A program made the position numbers and the translations under genes. Below are positions 41,067 to 49,879 of a stretch of 64,000 nt of DNA, in pieces (the stretch's first letter is position 1; every line of letters starts with the position of its first letter). The stretch lies in NCBI RefSeq assembly GCF_030816935.1, contig NZ_JAUSYO010000001.1, positions 3,348,001 through 3,412,000 on the forward strand, written 5' to 3'. The stretch is from Arthrobacter sp. B3I9. GTDB lineage: Bacteria; Actinomycetota; Actinomycetes; Actinomycetales; Micrococcaceae. Below the pieces are notes generated by a model that saw nothing but the letters and a program-made list of their open reading frames with translations, did not search any database and had not been told where the DNA came from.

Positions 41067-42236
41067 CTAGAGGACGTCGGTGTCGCCGCTCGCTTTGAGG
41101 GCGTCGACGGCCTGCTTGACCCGCTGGGAGTGCTCCTTGGTGGTGACCAGGAGGGCGTCCGGGGTGTCCACGATCACGACGTCCTTGATCCCGATCAGCG
41201 CGATCACCCGCTTGGTGTCGGAAACAACCACGCCGCTGGCGTTCTCGGTGAAGACGCGGGCGCCCTCTCCGAGTACGGTGACGTCCTTGACTTCCTTGGC
41301 GCTGTTGAGCCGTCCCACGGACGCGAAGTCCCCGACGTCGTCCCAGCGGAAGGCTCCGGGCACGACGGCGACGTCCCCGGCGGCCGCGGCCGGTTCGGCG
41401 ACGGCGTAGTCAATGGCGATCTTGGGCAGGGTGGGCCAGACCCGGGCCGTGACCTCGTCCCGCTGCGGGGTGTCCCAGGACTTTGCGATCTCCTGAAGCC
41501 CGGCGAAGAGTTCGGGCTGGTTCGCTTCGAGGTGCTTGAGCATCAGCGACACGGGGGCGACGAACATGCCGGCGTTCCACACGTAGTTGCCGCTGTCCAC
41601 GTACTCCTGGGCGACTTCTTCGCTGGGCTTCTCGACGAACTCGACGACGGCCTGGGCGCTGGGGGCCTCCGGGACCCCGAGGGGTTCGCCGGCACGGATG
41701 TAGCCGAACCCGGTGGAAGGATGCGTGGGCTTGATGCCGATCGTGACGATCTTGCCGGCCGCGGCGGTGTGGATGGCCTCCCGGACGGCTGCCTGGAACA
41801 GGTGGTCCGGGCTGATCACCTGGTCCGCGGCGAAGGACCCCATGATGGTGTCCGGGTCGCGCTCGTGCAGGATGGCCGCGGCCAGGCCGATCGCAGCGCC
41901 GGAGTCCTTGGGCTCGCTCTCCAGGACAAGGTCACCGTCCTGTACTTCCGGAAGCTGGCGGCAGACGGCGGCACGGTGGGCCGTTCCGGTGACGACAAGC
42001 ACGCGCTTGCCTGCAAGCGGCTGGAGCCGGTCGTAGGTGGCGCGCAGCAAGGTGCTGCCCGACCCCGTGAGGTCGTGCAGGAATTTGGGGGCAGCCGCCC
42101 GTGACAAGGGCCAGAGTCGGGTCCCCACGCCACCGGCCGGAATCACCGCAACGAAACGGCCCAGCGCGGCATCCTCCGCTGGCTCCTGGGACGGCTCCTG
42201 GGACGGGTCCTGGCTTGTCGCTTTGTCGTTAGTCAT
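41067..42236 (-). CDS. manC: Mannose-1-phosphate guanylyltransferase
   Basis: 389 residues, ATG 42236. It makes GDP-mannose for polysaccharide, lipoglycan or protein mannosylation. Nucleotidyl-transferase motifs: FVAVIPAGGVGTRLWPLSRAAAPKFLHDLTG (pyrophosphorylase signature), ESEPKDSGAAIGLAAAIL, MGSFAADQVISP, IGIKPTHPSTGFGYIRAG, VEFVEKPS, NYVWNAGMFV and PGAFRWDDVGDFASVGRL. There is no C-terminal isomerase domain, so it is the monofunctional form. The N-terminus has a short repeat SQDPSQEPSQEP from 12-bp DNA repeats. TAAAGT 7 nt upstream suggests a leaderless mRNA. Confidence 0.94.
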   Translation of the reverse strand: MTNDKATSQDPSQEPSQEPAEDAALGRFVAVIPAGGVGTRLWPLSRAAAPKFLHDLTGSGSTLLRATYDRLQPLAGKRVLVVTGTAHRAAVCRQLPEVQDGDLVLESEPKDSGAAIGLAAAILHERDPDTIMGSFAADQVISPDHLFQAAVREAIHTAAAGKIVTIGIKPTHPSTGFGYIRAGEPLGVPEAPSAQAVVEFVEKPSEEVAQEYVDSGNYVWNAGMFVAPVSLMLKHLEANQPELFAGLQEIAKSWDTPQRDEVTARVWPTLPKIAIDYAVAEPAAAAGDVAVVPGAFRWDDVGDFASVGRLNSAKEVKDVTVLGEGARVFTENASGVVVSDTKRVIALIGIKDVVIVDTPDALLVTTKEHSQRVKQAVDALKASGDTDVL

Positions 42237-42243
42237 CAGGGCT

Positions 42244-42249
42244 ACTTTA
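42244..42249 (-). promoter_or_regulatory. -10 box for leaderless manC transcript
   Basis: TAAAGT on the minus strand, 7 nt before ATG 42236. Confidence 0.45.
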
Positions 42250-42324
42250 GCCGAATGCGGTCCGGCGGCCCCGGAGGCTGCCCGGCAAGCGGCCCGCCCG
42301 CCCGCGGCCGATGTGGTGTTTGTC

Positions 42325-42355
42325 TCAAAAAGGCGCCAAAACCGTGCTGGCGCCT
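42325..42355 (-). terminator. Intrinsic terminator in the manC-sdhC intergenic region, minus strand
   Basis: AGGCGCCA (42331-42338) pairs perfectly with TGGCGCCT (42348-42355); on the minus strand the stem is followed by TTTTTGAG. It lies upstream of the apparent manC promoter, so it does not end a known gene. The 258-bp region otherwise holds the sdh promoter region and the palindrome at 42394-42411. Confidence 0.7.
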
Positions 42356-42393
42356 GTCACCAACCCCGGCCTGAATTGAATAAGCTGTGAGCG

Positions 42394-42411
42394 AAGCCTA
42401 GATTTAGGCTT
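42394..42411. promoter_or_regulatory. Palindrome upstream of sdhC, candidate operator
   Basis: AAGCCTA-GATT-TAGGCTT, a perfect 7-bp inverted repeat 84 nt before the sdhC start. TAGGCT within it resembles -10 boxes elsewhere in the window, so it may combine a promoter element and a binding site. The protein is not identified. Confidence 0.5.
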
Positions 42412-42494
42412 GAGCTTACGAGTGCTCTCGCAGCAGGCGTTCCCCCCGCGTGGATCCCATGCCAGCGCCGCTGTGTTGCAGGGAGGTTTATTCA

Positions 42495-42875
42495 GTGCCG
42501 ACAAAACCAGCTGGCACCTTGTACCGCGGCCGTGAAGGCATGTGGTCCTGGGTTGGACATCGCATTACCGGTGTAGTGATCTTTTTCTTCTTGTTGGTCC
42601 ATGTGCTGGACACCTCATTGGTGCGTGTGTCCCCCGAGGCCTACACCGCCGTGATCGGTGCCTACAAGAACCCCCTGATGGCCCTGGGTGAAACGGGCCT
42701 TGTCGCAGCGATCGTGTTCCACGCCTTCAACGGCCTGCGGATCATCGCCATCGACTTCTGGAAGAAGGGCGCGAAGTACCAGCGCCAGATGCTGTGGACG
42801 GTGCTCATTCTCTGGGTTGTCGTCATGGTGGGCTTCTCCATCCGCCACCTTTCCCTCGCCCTTGGAGGTCACTAG
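42495..42875 (+). CDS. sdhC: Succinate dehydrogenase cytochrome b subunit SdhC
   Basis: 126 residues from GTG 42495, with GGGAGG 8 nt upstream. Three membrane helices; SdhC family signature YRGREGMWSWVGHRITGVVIFFFLLVHVLDTSLV, with the haem-ligand type His in FHAFNGLRIIAIDFW. It anchors the catalytic subunits and binds menaquinone/haem. First gene of sdhCDAB. Confidence 0.95.
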   Translation: MPTKPAGTLYRGREGMWSWVGHRITGVVIFFFLLVHVLDTSLVRVSPEAYTAVIGAYKNPLMALGETGLVAAIVFHAFNGLRIIAIDFWKKGAKYQRQMLWTVLILWVVVMVGFSIRHLSLALGGH

Positions 42876-42877
42876 CC

Positions 42878-43360
42878 ATGGATGCAACTGAGATTCAGAG
42901 CCCGCGCGCGGCGAAGGTCGGCGCAGGCCGCGTTGCCCCGGAGTACAACCGCAGCGGTGGCTCGAAGGGCAACTTCGAAATGCTCGCGTGGCTCTTCATG
43001 CGGCTTTCGGGCGTCGTCCTCGTCGTCCTGATCTTCGGCCACCTGGCCGTCAACCTGCTGGTAGGCGAGGGCATCCACGCCATCGACTTCGGCTTCGTCG
43101 CCGGCAAGTGGGCCGACCCCTTCTGGCAGGTCTGGGACCTGGCCATGCTGTGGCTGGCCATGCTGCACGGCACCAACGGTGTGCGCACCATCATCAACGA
43201 CTACGCCGAAAAGGACGCCACGCGGCGCTGGCTGAAGACCGTGCTGTACGCGGCCACCACCGTCATCGTCATCCTGGGCACCCTGGTCATCTTCACGTTC
43301 GACCCGTGCCCCGTGGTCAACGGCGTGCAGCTGCCGGGCGGATTCTGCCCGGCGCCGTAG
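42878..43360 (+). CDS. sdhD: Succinate dehydrogenase membrane subunit SdhD
   Basis: 160 residues from ATG 42878, 2 nt after sdhC, with GGAGG inside the sdhC end. Three membrane helices (EMLAWLFMRLSGVVLVVLIFGHLAVNLLV; WDLAMLWLAMLHGTNGVRTIIND; TVLYAATTVIVILGTLVIFTF). HGTNGVRTIINDY is the actinobacterial SdhD signature. A Cys-containing tail (FDPCPVVNGVQLPGGFCPAP) lies after the last helix, probably outside. Confidence 0.94.
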   Translation: MDATEIQSPRAAKVGAGRVAPEYNRSGGSKGNFEMLAWLFMRLSGVVLVVLIFGHLAVNLLVGEGIHAIDFGFVAGKWADPFWQVWDLAMLWLAMLHGTNGVRTIINDYAEKDATRRWLKTVLYAATTVIVILGTLVIFTFDPCPVVNGVQLPGGFCPAP

Positions 43361-43377
43361 CAGCGGCTCCGCCGTTC

Positions 43378-43407
43378 CGGACCGTGCCTGCGGGCACAAG
43401 CGGTCCG
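43378..43407 (+). other. Hairpin in the 161-nt sdhD-sdhA spacer
   Basis: CGGACCG (43378-43384) pairs with CGGTCCG (43401-43407), with an inner TGCC/GGCA helix. No T-run follows, so it is not an obvious terminator; it may be an mRNA processing or stability element. Confidence 0.45.
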
Positions 43408-43521
43408 CCAGGGCAACCGATCCTTGCCTGCCGCGTGCAGGAAGAGGATTTCCCGAGACTTCACCGGGCAGGCTCCGCCGCCGGTGTTTGATAGCGAATT
43501 TTGAGAGAAAGAGCATCTGGT

Positions 43522-45321
43522 ATGCAGGTCCACAAATACGACGTCGTCATCGTCGGTGCCGGTGGCGCCGGGATGCGCGCGGCGATCGAATCAGGTCAGC
43601 GCGCCCGAACGGCAGTATTGACCAAGCTCTACCCCACGCGGTCCCACACCGGCGCGGCACAGGGCGGCATGTGCGCGGCCCTGGCGAACGTCGAGGAAGA
43701 CAACTGGGAATGGCACACCTTTGACACCATCAAGGGCGGCGACTACCTGGTTGACCAGGACGCGGCCGAGGTCATGGCGAAGGAAGCGATCGACGCCGTC
43801 CTGGACCTGGAAAAGATGGGCCTGCCGTTCAACCGCACGCCCGAGGGACGCATCGACCAGCGCCGCTTCGGCGGCCACACCCGCGACCACGGCAAGGCAC
43901 CGGTCCGCCGAGCCTGCTACGCGGCCGACCGCACCGGCCACATGATCCTGCAGACCCTGTACCAGAACTGCGTCAAGCACAACGTCGAGTTCTACAACGA
44001 GTACTACGTTCTGGACCTGCTGACCGTCGAGGAAGACGCTGTCCGCGAGGACGGCACGCCGTACAAGCAGAAGCGCGTTGCCGGCGTCGTCTCCTACGAC
44101 CTCGCCTCCGGCGAACTGCACGTCTTCCAGGCCAAGTCCGTGGTGTTCGCCTCGGGCGGCGCCGGCAAGGTCTTCAAGACCACCTCCAACGCCCACACCC
44201 TCACCGGTGACGGCATGGGCATCGCGTTCCGCCGCGGCATCCCGCTGGAGGACATGGAGTTCTTCCAGTTCCACCCGACAGGCCTCGCAGGCCTGGGCAT
44301 CCTCCTGTCCGAGGCCGCCCGCGGCGAAGGCGCGATCCTGCGCAACTCCGAGGGTGAGCGCTTCATGGAGCGCTACGCCCCCACCATTAAGGACCTCGCG
44401 CCGCGTGACATCGTGGCGCGCTCCATGGCCAACGAGGTCCGCGAGGGGCGCGGCTGCGGCCCGAACAAGGATTACGTCCTCCTGGACCTGACCCACCTGG
44501 AACCGGCACACATCGATGCCAAGCTCCCGGACATCACCGAGTTCGCCCGCACCTACCTCGGTGTGGAACCGTACACGGAACCGGTTCCGGTCTTCCCGAC
44601 GGCGCACTACGCCATGGGCGGCATCCCCACCAACATCAGCGCCGAGGTGCTCCAGGACAACGACACCGTGGTTCCGGGCCTGTACGCCGCCGGTGAGGTT
44701 GCCTGCGTCTCCGTGCACGGGTCCAACCGCCTCGGCACCAACTCGCTGCTGGACATCAACGTCTTCGGCAAGCGCGCCGGCATCGCCGCCGCGGAGTACG
44801 CCAAGACGGCGGAGTTCGTGGAGCTGCCCGCGGATCCCGAGGCCTACACAATCCAGTTGCTGGACATCGTCCGCAATGGCACCGGCGACGAAAAGGTGGC
44901 GGTCATCCGCAAGGAACTGCAGGACACCATGGATGCCAACATGCAGGTGTTCCGCACAGCGGAGACGCTGAACCAGGTCCTCAAGGACATTGCGTCCTTC
45001 GAGGAGCGGTACCGGCGTATCACCGTCCAGGACAAGGGCAAGCGCTTCAACCTGGACCTGCTCGAGGCCGTGGAACTGGGCTTCCTGCTGGAGCTCGCCA
45101 AGGTCATGACCGTGGCGGCCCTGCACCGCGAGGAATCCCGTGGCGGGCACTTCCGCGAGGACTTCCCCGAGCGGGACGACGAGAAATTCATGAAGCACTC
45201 TATGGCGTACAAGGATGAGCACGCACCGGCGGACGGTTCGGCCGAGTCGATCGCGGGCATCCGGCTTGCCACCAAACCGGTGGTCTTTACGCGCTACGAG
45301 CCGATGGTGAGGAAGTACTAA
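43522..45321 (+). CDS. sdhA: Succinate dehydrogenase flavoprotein subunit SdhA
   Basis: 599 residues from ATG 43522 (MQVHKYDVVIVGAGGAGMRAAIESG). It oxidises succinate to fumarate in the TCA cycle. Covalent FAD would attach at His in LYPTRSHTGAAQGGMCAAL; FGGHTRDHGKAPVRRACYAADRTGHMIL, FASGGAGKVFKTTSNAHTLTGDGMGIAFRRG, FFQFHPTGLAG and the active-site RDIVARSMANEVREGRG are present. GLYAAGEVACVSVHGSNRLGTNSLLDINVFGKRAG closes the FAD site. About 600 residues is normal. An in-frame TTG at 43501 is a less likely start. Confidence 0.97.
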   Translation: MQVHKYDVVIVGAGGAGMRAAIESGQRARTAVLTKLYPTRSHTGAAQGGMCAALANVEEDNWEWHTFDTIKGGDYLVDQDAAEVMAKEAIDAVLDLEKMGLPFNRTPEGRIDQRRFGGHTRDHGKAPVRRACYAADRTGHMILQTLYQNCVKHNVEFYNEYYVLDLLTVEEDAVREDGTPYKQKRVAGVVSYDLASGELHVFQAKSVVFASGGAGKVFKTTSNAHTLTGDGMGIAFRRGIPLEDMEFFQFHPTGLAGLGILLSEAARGEGAILRNSEGERFMERYAPTIKDLAPRDIVARSMANEVREGRGCGPNKDYVLLDLTHLEPAHIDAKLPDITEFARTYLGVEPYTEPVPVFPTAHYAMGGIPTNISAEVLQDNDTVVPGLYAAGEVACVSVHGSNRLGTNSLLDINVFGKRAGIAAAEYAKTAEFVELPADPEAYTIQLLDIVRNGTGDEKVAVIRKELQDTMDANMQVFRTAETLNQVLKDIASFEERYRRITVQDKGKRFNLDLLEAVELGFLLELAKVMTVAALHREESRGGHFREDFPERDDEKFMKHSMAYKDEHAPADGSAESIAGIRLATKPVVFTRYEPMVRKY

Positions 45322-45322
45322 G

Positions 45323-46102
45323 ATGACCGCTGAACTCGCTGAGCCAGCCTCCAAGATCGAACTGCCCGCCGGCACCGGCGGCGGGGACATCCCGTCCTTC
45401 GACGTCCACCTTCGGGTGCGCCGCTACAACCCTGAGGTCTCCGACGAGTCCACCTGGGACGACTTCCACGTGACCATGTACGGCACCGACCGCGTGCTCG
45501 ATGCCTTGCACAAGATCAAGTGGGAAATCGACGGCAGCGTCTCCTTCCGCCGTTCCTGCGCCCACGGCGTCTGCGGCTCCGATGCCATGCGCATCAACGG
45601 CCGCAACCGCCTGGCCTGCAAGACCCTGCTGAAGGACCTGGACACGTCCAAGCCCATCACCGTCGAGCCGATCAAGGGCCTGCCGGTGGAAAAGGACCTG
45701 ATCGTGGACATGGAGCCGTTCTTCCAGTCCTTCCGCGAAGTCATGCCGTTCCTGATCAACCGCGGCCACGAGCCCACCAAGGAGCGCCTGCAGTCCGCCG
45801 AGGACCGCGAGCGGTTCGACGACACCACCAAGTGCATCCTGTGCGCCGCGTGCACATCGTCCTGCCCGGTGTTCTGGACGGACGGGCAGTACTTCGGCCC
45901 GGCGGCAATCGTCAACGCCCACCGCTTCATCTTCGACTCCCGTGATGACGCCGGCGACATGCGCCTGGAGATCCTCAATGACAAGGAAGGCGTGTGGCGC
46001 TGCCGCACCACCTTCAACTGCTCCGAGGCGTGCCCCCGCGGCATCCAGGTGACGCAGGCGATCGCCGAGGTCAAGCAGGCCATCCTGTCCCGCAAGATCT
46101 AG
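45323..46102 (+). CDS. sdhB: Succinate dehydrogenase iron-sulfur subunit SdhB
   Basis: 259 residues, ATG 45323, one nucleotide after the sdhA stop. Carries electrons from FAD to quinone. [2Fe-2S] ligands are in RRSCAHGVCGSDAMRINGRNRLAC, [4Fe-4S] in CILCAACTSSC, and [3Fe-4S] in the CSEACPRGI region. The Ala/Glu-rich first 25 residues are variable. A strong terminator follows, ending the sdh operon. Confidence 0.97.
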   Translation: MTAELAEPASKIELPAGTGGGDIPSFDVHLRVRRYNPEVSDESTWDDFHVTMYGTDRVLDALHKIKWEIDGSVSFRRSCAHGVCGSDAMRINGRNRLACKTLLKDLDTSKPITVEPIKGLPVEKDLIVDMEPFFQSFREVMPFLINRGHEPTKERLQSAEDRERFDDTTKCILCAACTSSCPVFWTDGQYFGPAAIVNAHRFIFDSRDDAGDMRLEILNDKEGVWRCRTTFNCSEACPRGIQVTQAIAEVKQAILSRKI

Positions 46103-46120
46103 CACCCGCTCTTCCCAGGA

Positions 46121-46169
46121 GTACGACGACGGCGCCTCGCACCTTTCGGTGGGGGCGCCGTCGTCGTAC
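46121..46169 (+). terminator. Terminator after sdhB
   Basis: Perfect 16-bp stem (46121-46136 with 46154-46169) starting 18 nt after the sdhB stop; only TTCC follows. Confidence 0.85.
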
Positions 46170-46191
46170 TTCCACCCAAGCACCGCATGCT

Positions 46192-46240
46192 CTATCACTT
46201 GCGGTCCCTAAACCTGCGTTTTGGGCACCACAAGTGATAG
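46192..46240. repeat. Long palindrome between sdhB and the alpha/beta hydrolase
   Basis: Perfect 10-bp outer arms CTATCACTTG (46192-46201) and CAAGTGATAG (46231-46240); the 29-nt interior pairs further (GGT/ACC, AAAC/GTTT) with mismatches. The inner CGTTTTGGGCACC resembles CGTTTTGGGCGCC in the hairpin at 51376-51435. Confidence 0.93.
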
Positions 46241-46270
46241 CGCAAGAGCCGTCCCGCAGAAAGAGTCCCC

Positions 46271-47035
46271 ATGTCCCGTTCCGAAAAAGTCACCTTCCGG
46301 GGCTCCACCGGCGAGCTGCTCTCCGGCGTCGTCGACGTCCCCGAGGGGCCTGTGAAGGGCTGGGGCGTGTTCTCGCACGGCTTCACGCTGGGCAAGGACA
46401 GTCCCTCCGCGTCCCGGATGTGCAAGGCCCTGGCGGACAACGGGGTGGGCATGCTCCGCTTCGACAACCTGGGGCTCGGCGAATCCGCGGGCCTGTGGGC
46501 CGAAGGCTCCTTCAGCCACAAGGTGGCGGACACCGTGAAGGCGGCGGAGTTCATGCGCGACGCCGGGCGGCCCGCCTCCTTGCTCGTGGGCCATTCCTTC
46601 GGCGGAGCCGCCGTGCTGGCCGCGGCAGGAGAAATTCCGGAACTCGACGCCGTCGCGACCGTGGGCGCACCGTTCTCGCCCAGGCACGTGGCCCATGTCT
46701 TTGACGCCGCGCTGGACCGGATCCTCAGCGAAGGAAGCGCCGAAGTGGACCTCGGCGGCAAGCACGTTGAGATCCGCCGGCACTTCGTGGAGGACCTGGA
46801 ACACGCCGACCTGACGGACTGCATCCGCCGGCTGCACCGTCCGCTGATGGTGCTGCACTCCCCCACGGACAACACCGTGGGAATTGAGAATGCCAGCGCC
46901 ATCTTCCAGGCCGCCCGGCATCCGCGCAGCTTCGTCTCGCTCGAGGGCAGCGACCACCTGCTGACCGGCAAGGGCCAGGCGGCGCGTGCCGCGAAGATTA
47001 TTTCGGCGTGGGCCGATCAGTACCTCGACGCCTGA
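46271..47035 (+). CDS. Alpha/beta hydrolase
   Basis: 254 residues, ATG 46271 with AGAAAGAG upstream. Alpha/beta hydrolase fold: GVFSHGFTLGKDSPSASRMCKALADNGVGMLRFDNLGLGES, nucleophile elbow VGHSFGGAAVL (Ser), LHSPTDNTVGIENA (Asp) and EGSDHLLTG (His). This sequence type is often found as the N-terminal half of hydrolase-OsmC fusion proteins; here the OsmC half is absent and the gene ends cleanly, overlapping the convergent YihY gene by 38 bp. Substrate unknown. Confidence 0.92.
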   Translation: MSRSEKVTFRGSTGELLSGVVDVPEGPVKGWGVFSHGFTLGKDSPSASRMCKALADNGVGMLRFDNLGLGESAGLWAEGSFSHKVADTVKAAEFMRDAGRPASLLVGHSFGGAAVLAAAGEIPELDAVATVGAPFSPRHVAHVFDAALDRILSEGSAEVDLGGKHVEIRRHFVEDLEHADLTDCIRRLHRPLMVLHSPTDNTVGIENASAIFQAARHPRSFVSLEGSDHLLTGKGQAARAAKIISAWADQYLDA

Positions 47036-48161
47036 AACCGGCCGCCGGGAGCCGGCGGCGCGGGGAAGGTTCCACGGGAGTCTTCCCCGGCTGCACCTGG
47101 CGGGCACCCCAGCCGTTGGTCTTGTTGGCCGGCCCGGTCTTTAGGTCGCCCTCGCGCACCGCGGACCAGGCTGCGGAGACAAGGTAGACCTGGCTGACCA
47201 GGTTGAACCAGATCAGCAGGCCGATGATGATGGCGAACGGCGCCAGGATCGGGTTTCTGCCGGCGCTGGCCAGCAGCTGGGTGCTGAAGATCTGCAGGAC
47301 CGCCGTGCCGACCGCGGCGAGGATGGTGCCTTCCAGGAGAGCACGCCGGGTTAGCTTCAGCCCCGCCGCTACCCGGAACATGATCAGCGCGGTACCCCAG
47401 CCGAGGAGCAGCGGCACCAGGATCGTGACGGACGTCGTGAGGGGTCCGGCCAGCAGCGGATCAAGGTGCAGCAGGTCCGCCACCCAGCCTGCCGCTGTGC
47501 CGAAGACCAGCGAGGCGGCGGCACTGACCACGAGGGCCGCTCCGAGCAGCAGCAAGGTGCCGGCGTCGCGCAGGATCTGCAGGACCGGGTTGGTCCCCCG
47601 CGGTCCGAGCTGCATCATGCCCCGCAGGCCGTCCCGGACGCCGCTGATCCAGCCCAGGGCGGTGTAAACCGTCACTGCTGCGGCGATGATGGCGGCCCAT
47701 CCCAGATTGGAAGGGTTCAGCAGCTCGTGGGGATCAACGAGGCCCTCGCCGCCGTCGACTTTCAGGAGCCCCGGCGCGGCCTTCGCGACGCTCATGATGA
47801 TCTGATCCAGGAGCGCGGGCTGGCCGCTCAGGAACAGGCCGGCCACGGAGAAGCCGGTGGCCAGCAGGCCCGTGATGGAGAAGAACATCCTGAAGCCGAT
47901 GCCGGCGCTCATGAGGGGGCCGTGCTGGAGGTTGTAGTGCTGGAAGGTGCGCTGCGGTCGGAAGGTGTTGAGCCGCGCAAGGAGCCAAGGCAGCATCGCC
48001 ATCAGGGGCGCCGGTCCCCCGCCGGAACGGCGTGCCTTGCCCCACTCGAGCCGTTTCCGGATGACTTCCAGTTTCAGTCCGGCCAGGTCGGTGGGAGGTG
48101 GCGGCTTAGCGGGCGTCTGCTGCGCCGCCCGGGCCTCTGTCGTCGTCGCGTTCGGTCCCAA
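46998..48161 (-). CDS. YihY/BrkB family membrane protein
   Basis: 387 residues if it starts at TTG 48161, which has GGAAGAG 7 nt upstream and lies inside the end of the 2'-5' RNA ligase gene; an internal ATG (MAMLPWLLARLN) is an alternative. About six to seven membrane helices: LNTFRPQRTFQHYNLQHGPLMSAGIGFRMFFSITGLLATGFSVAG, then AAAVTVYTALGWISGVRDGLRGMM and LLGWGTALIMFRVAAGLKLTRRALLEGTILAAVGTAVLQ. The family was once called ribonuclease BN by mistake; its function is unknown. The C-terminal tail is basic and Pro-rich. Confidence 0.87.
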   Translation of the reverse strand: MGPNATTTEARAAQQTPAKPPPPTDLAGLKLEVIRKRLEWGKARRSGGGPAPLMAMLPWLLARLNTFRPQRTFQHYNLQHGPLMSAGIGFRMFFSITGLLATGFSVAGLFLSGQPALLDQIIMSVAKAAPGLLKVDGGEGLVDPHELLNPSNLGWAAIIAAAVTVYTALGWISGVRDGLRGMMQLGPRGTNPVLQILRDAGTLLLLGAALVVSAAASLVFGTAAGWVADLLHLDPLLAGPLTTSVTILVPLLLGWGTALIMFRVAAGLKLTRRALLEGTILAAVGTAVLQIFSTQLLASAGRNPILAPFAIIIGLLIWFNLVSQVYLVSAAWSAVREGDLKTGPANKTNGWGARQVQPGKTPVEPSPRRRLPAAGFRRRGTDRPTPK

Positions 48162-48741
48162 AGTGAAGCTCTTCCCGTAGCTGCCAAATGCCGTTGTCGT
48201 CGTGCTCGTAAAGTCCCATGCTAGCCACCGGGAACGTGGCCCTGTAGTTCTTGAGCACCGTTTCGGCCTCATCGAGGCTTTCCGGGGCGACGTCGTGGGC
48301 CACCGTGACATGCGGGTGGTAGGGAAACGGCAGTTCGCGCTCCAGGGGGCCGGTCTGGAGCTGCCGATGCAGGCGGACGCATTCCGCGAAGCCGTCGTCG
48401 ACCTTGAGGAAGACCACGGGAGAGACCGGCCGGAACGATCCCGTCCCGGCGATCGTCACCGTGAACGGCTCCTGCTTGCTCGCGACGTCCCGCACGTGGC
48501 AGCGGGTCGCCTCCCAGTCCTGGGTCATGGTGGTGGTGACCAGCGTGATGTGCGCCGGAATCACCCCCGCCATCGGGTCGCCGAACGAGGCCCGCCACCG
48601 CTGGAGTTCCTCGGCGACTTCCGGCGGGAACCTCAGGATCACTCCGACGCTGATGCCATCGCTGGAGGACTGTCCGTTGCCGGCGGGGGACCCGCCGGTT
48701 CGCGGGGCGTCTGTCGCGGTGACTTTGCTGGCGGCGGACAT
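48106..48741 (-). CDS. 2'-5' RNA ligase / cyclic phosphodiesterase family protein
   Basis: 211 residues, ATG 48741, 4 nt after the trpS stop. Two HxT motifs mark the 2H phosphoesterase fold: VIPAHITLVTTT (about residue 63) and YHPHVTVAHDVA (about residue 145). The N-terminal 30 residues are Ser/Gly-rich. Enzymes of this type ligate or hydrolyse 2'-5' or cyclic phosphate ends of RNA; the physiological target is unknown. Its end overlaps the probable YihY start by 56 nt. Confidence 0.92.
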   Translation of the reverse strand: MSAASKVTATDAPRTGGSPAGNGQSSSDGISVGVILRFPPEVAEELQRWRASFGDPMAGVIPAHITLVTTTMTQDWEATRCHVRDVASKQEPFTVTIAGTGSFRPVSPVVFLKVDDGFAECVRLHRQLQTGPLERELPFPYHPHVTVAHDVAPESLDEAETVLKNYRATFPVASMGLYEHDDNGIWQLREELHFGTERDDDRGPGGAADAR

Positions 48742-48745
48742 CGGC

Positions 48746-49873
<1,128 letters not shown>

Positions 49874-49879
49874 TTAACA

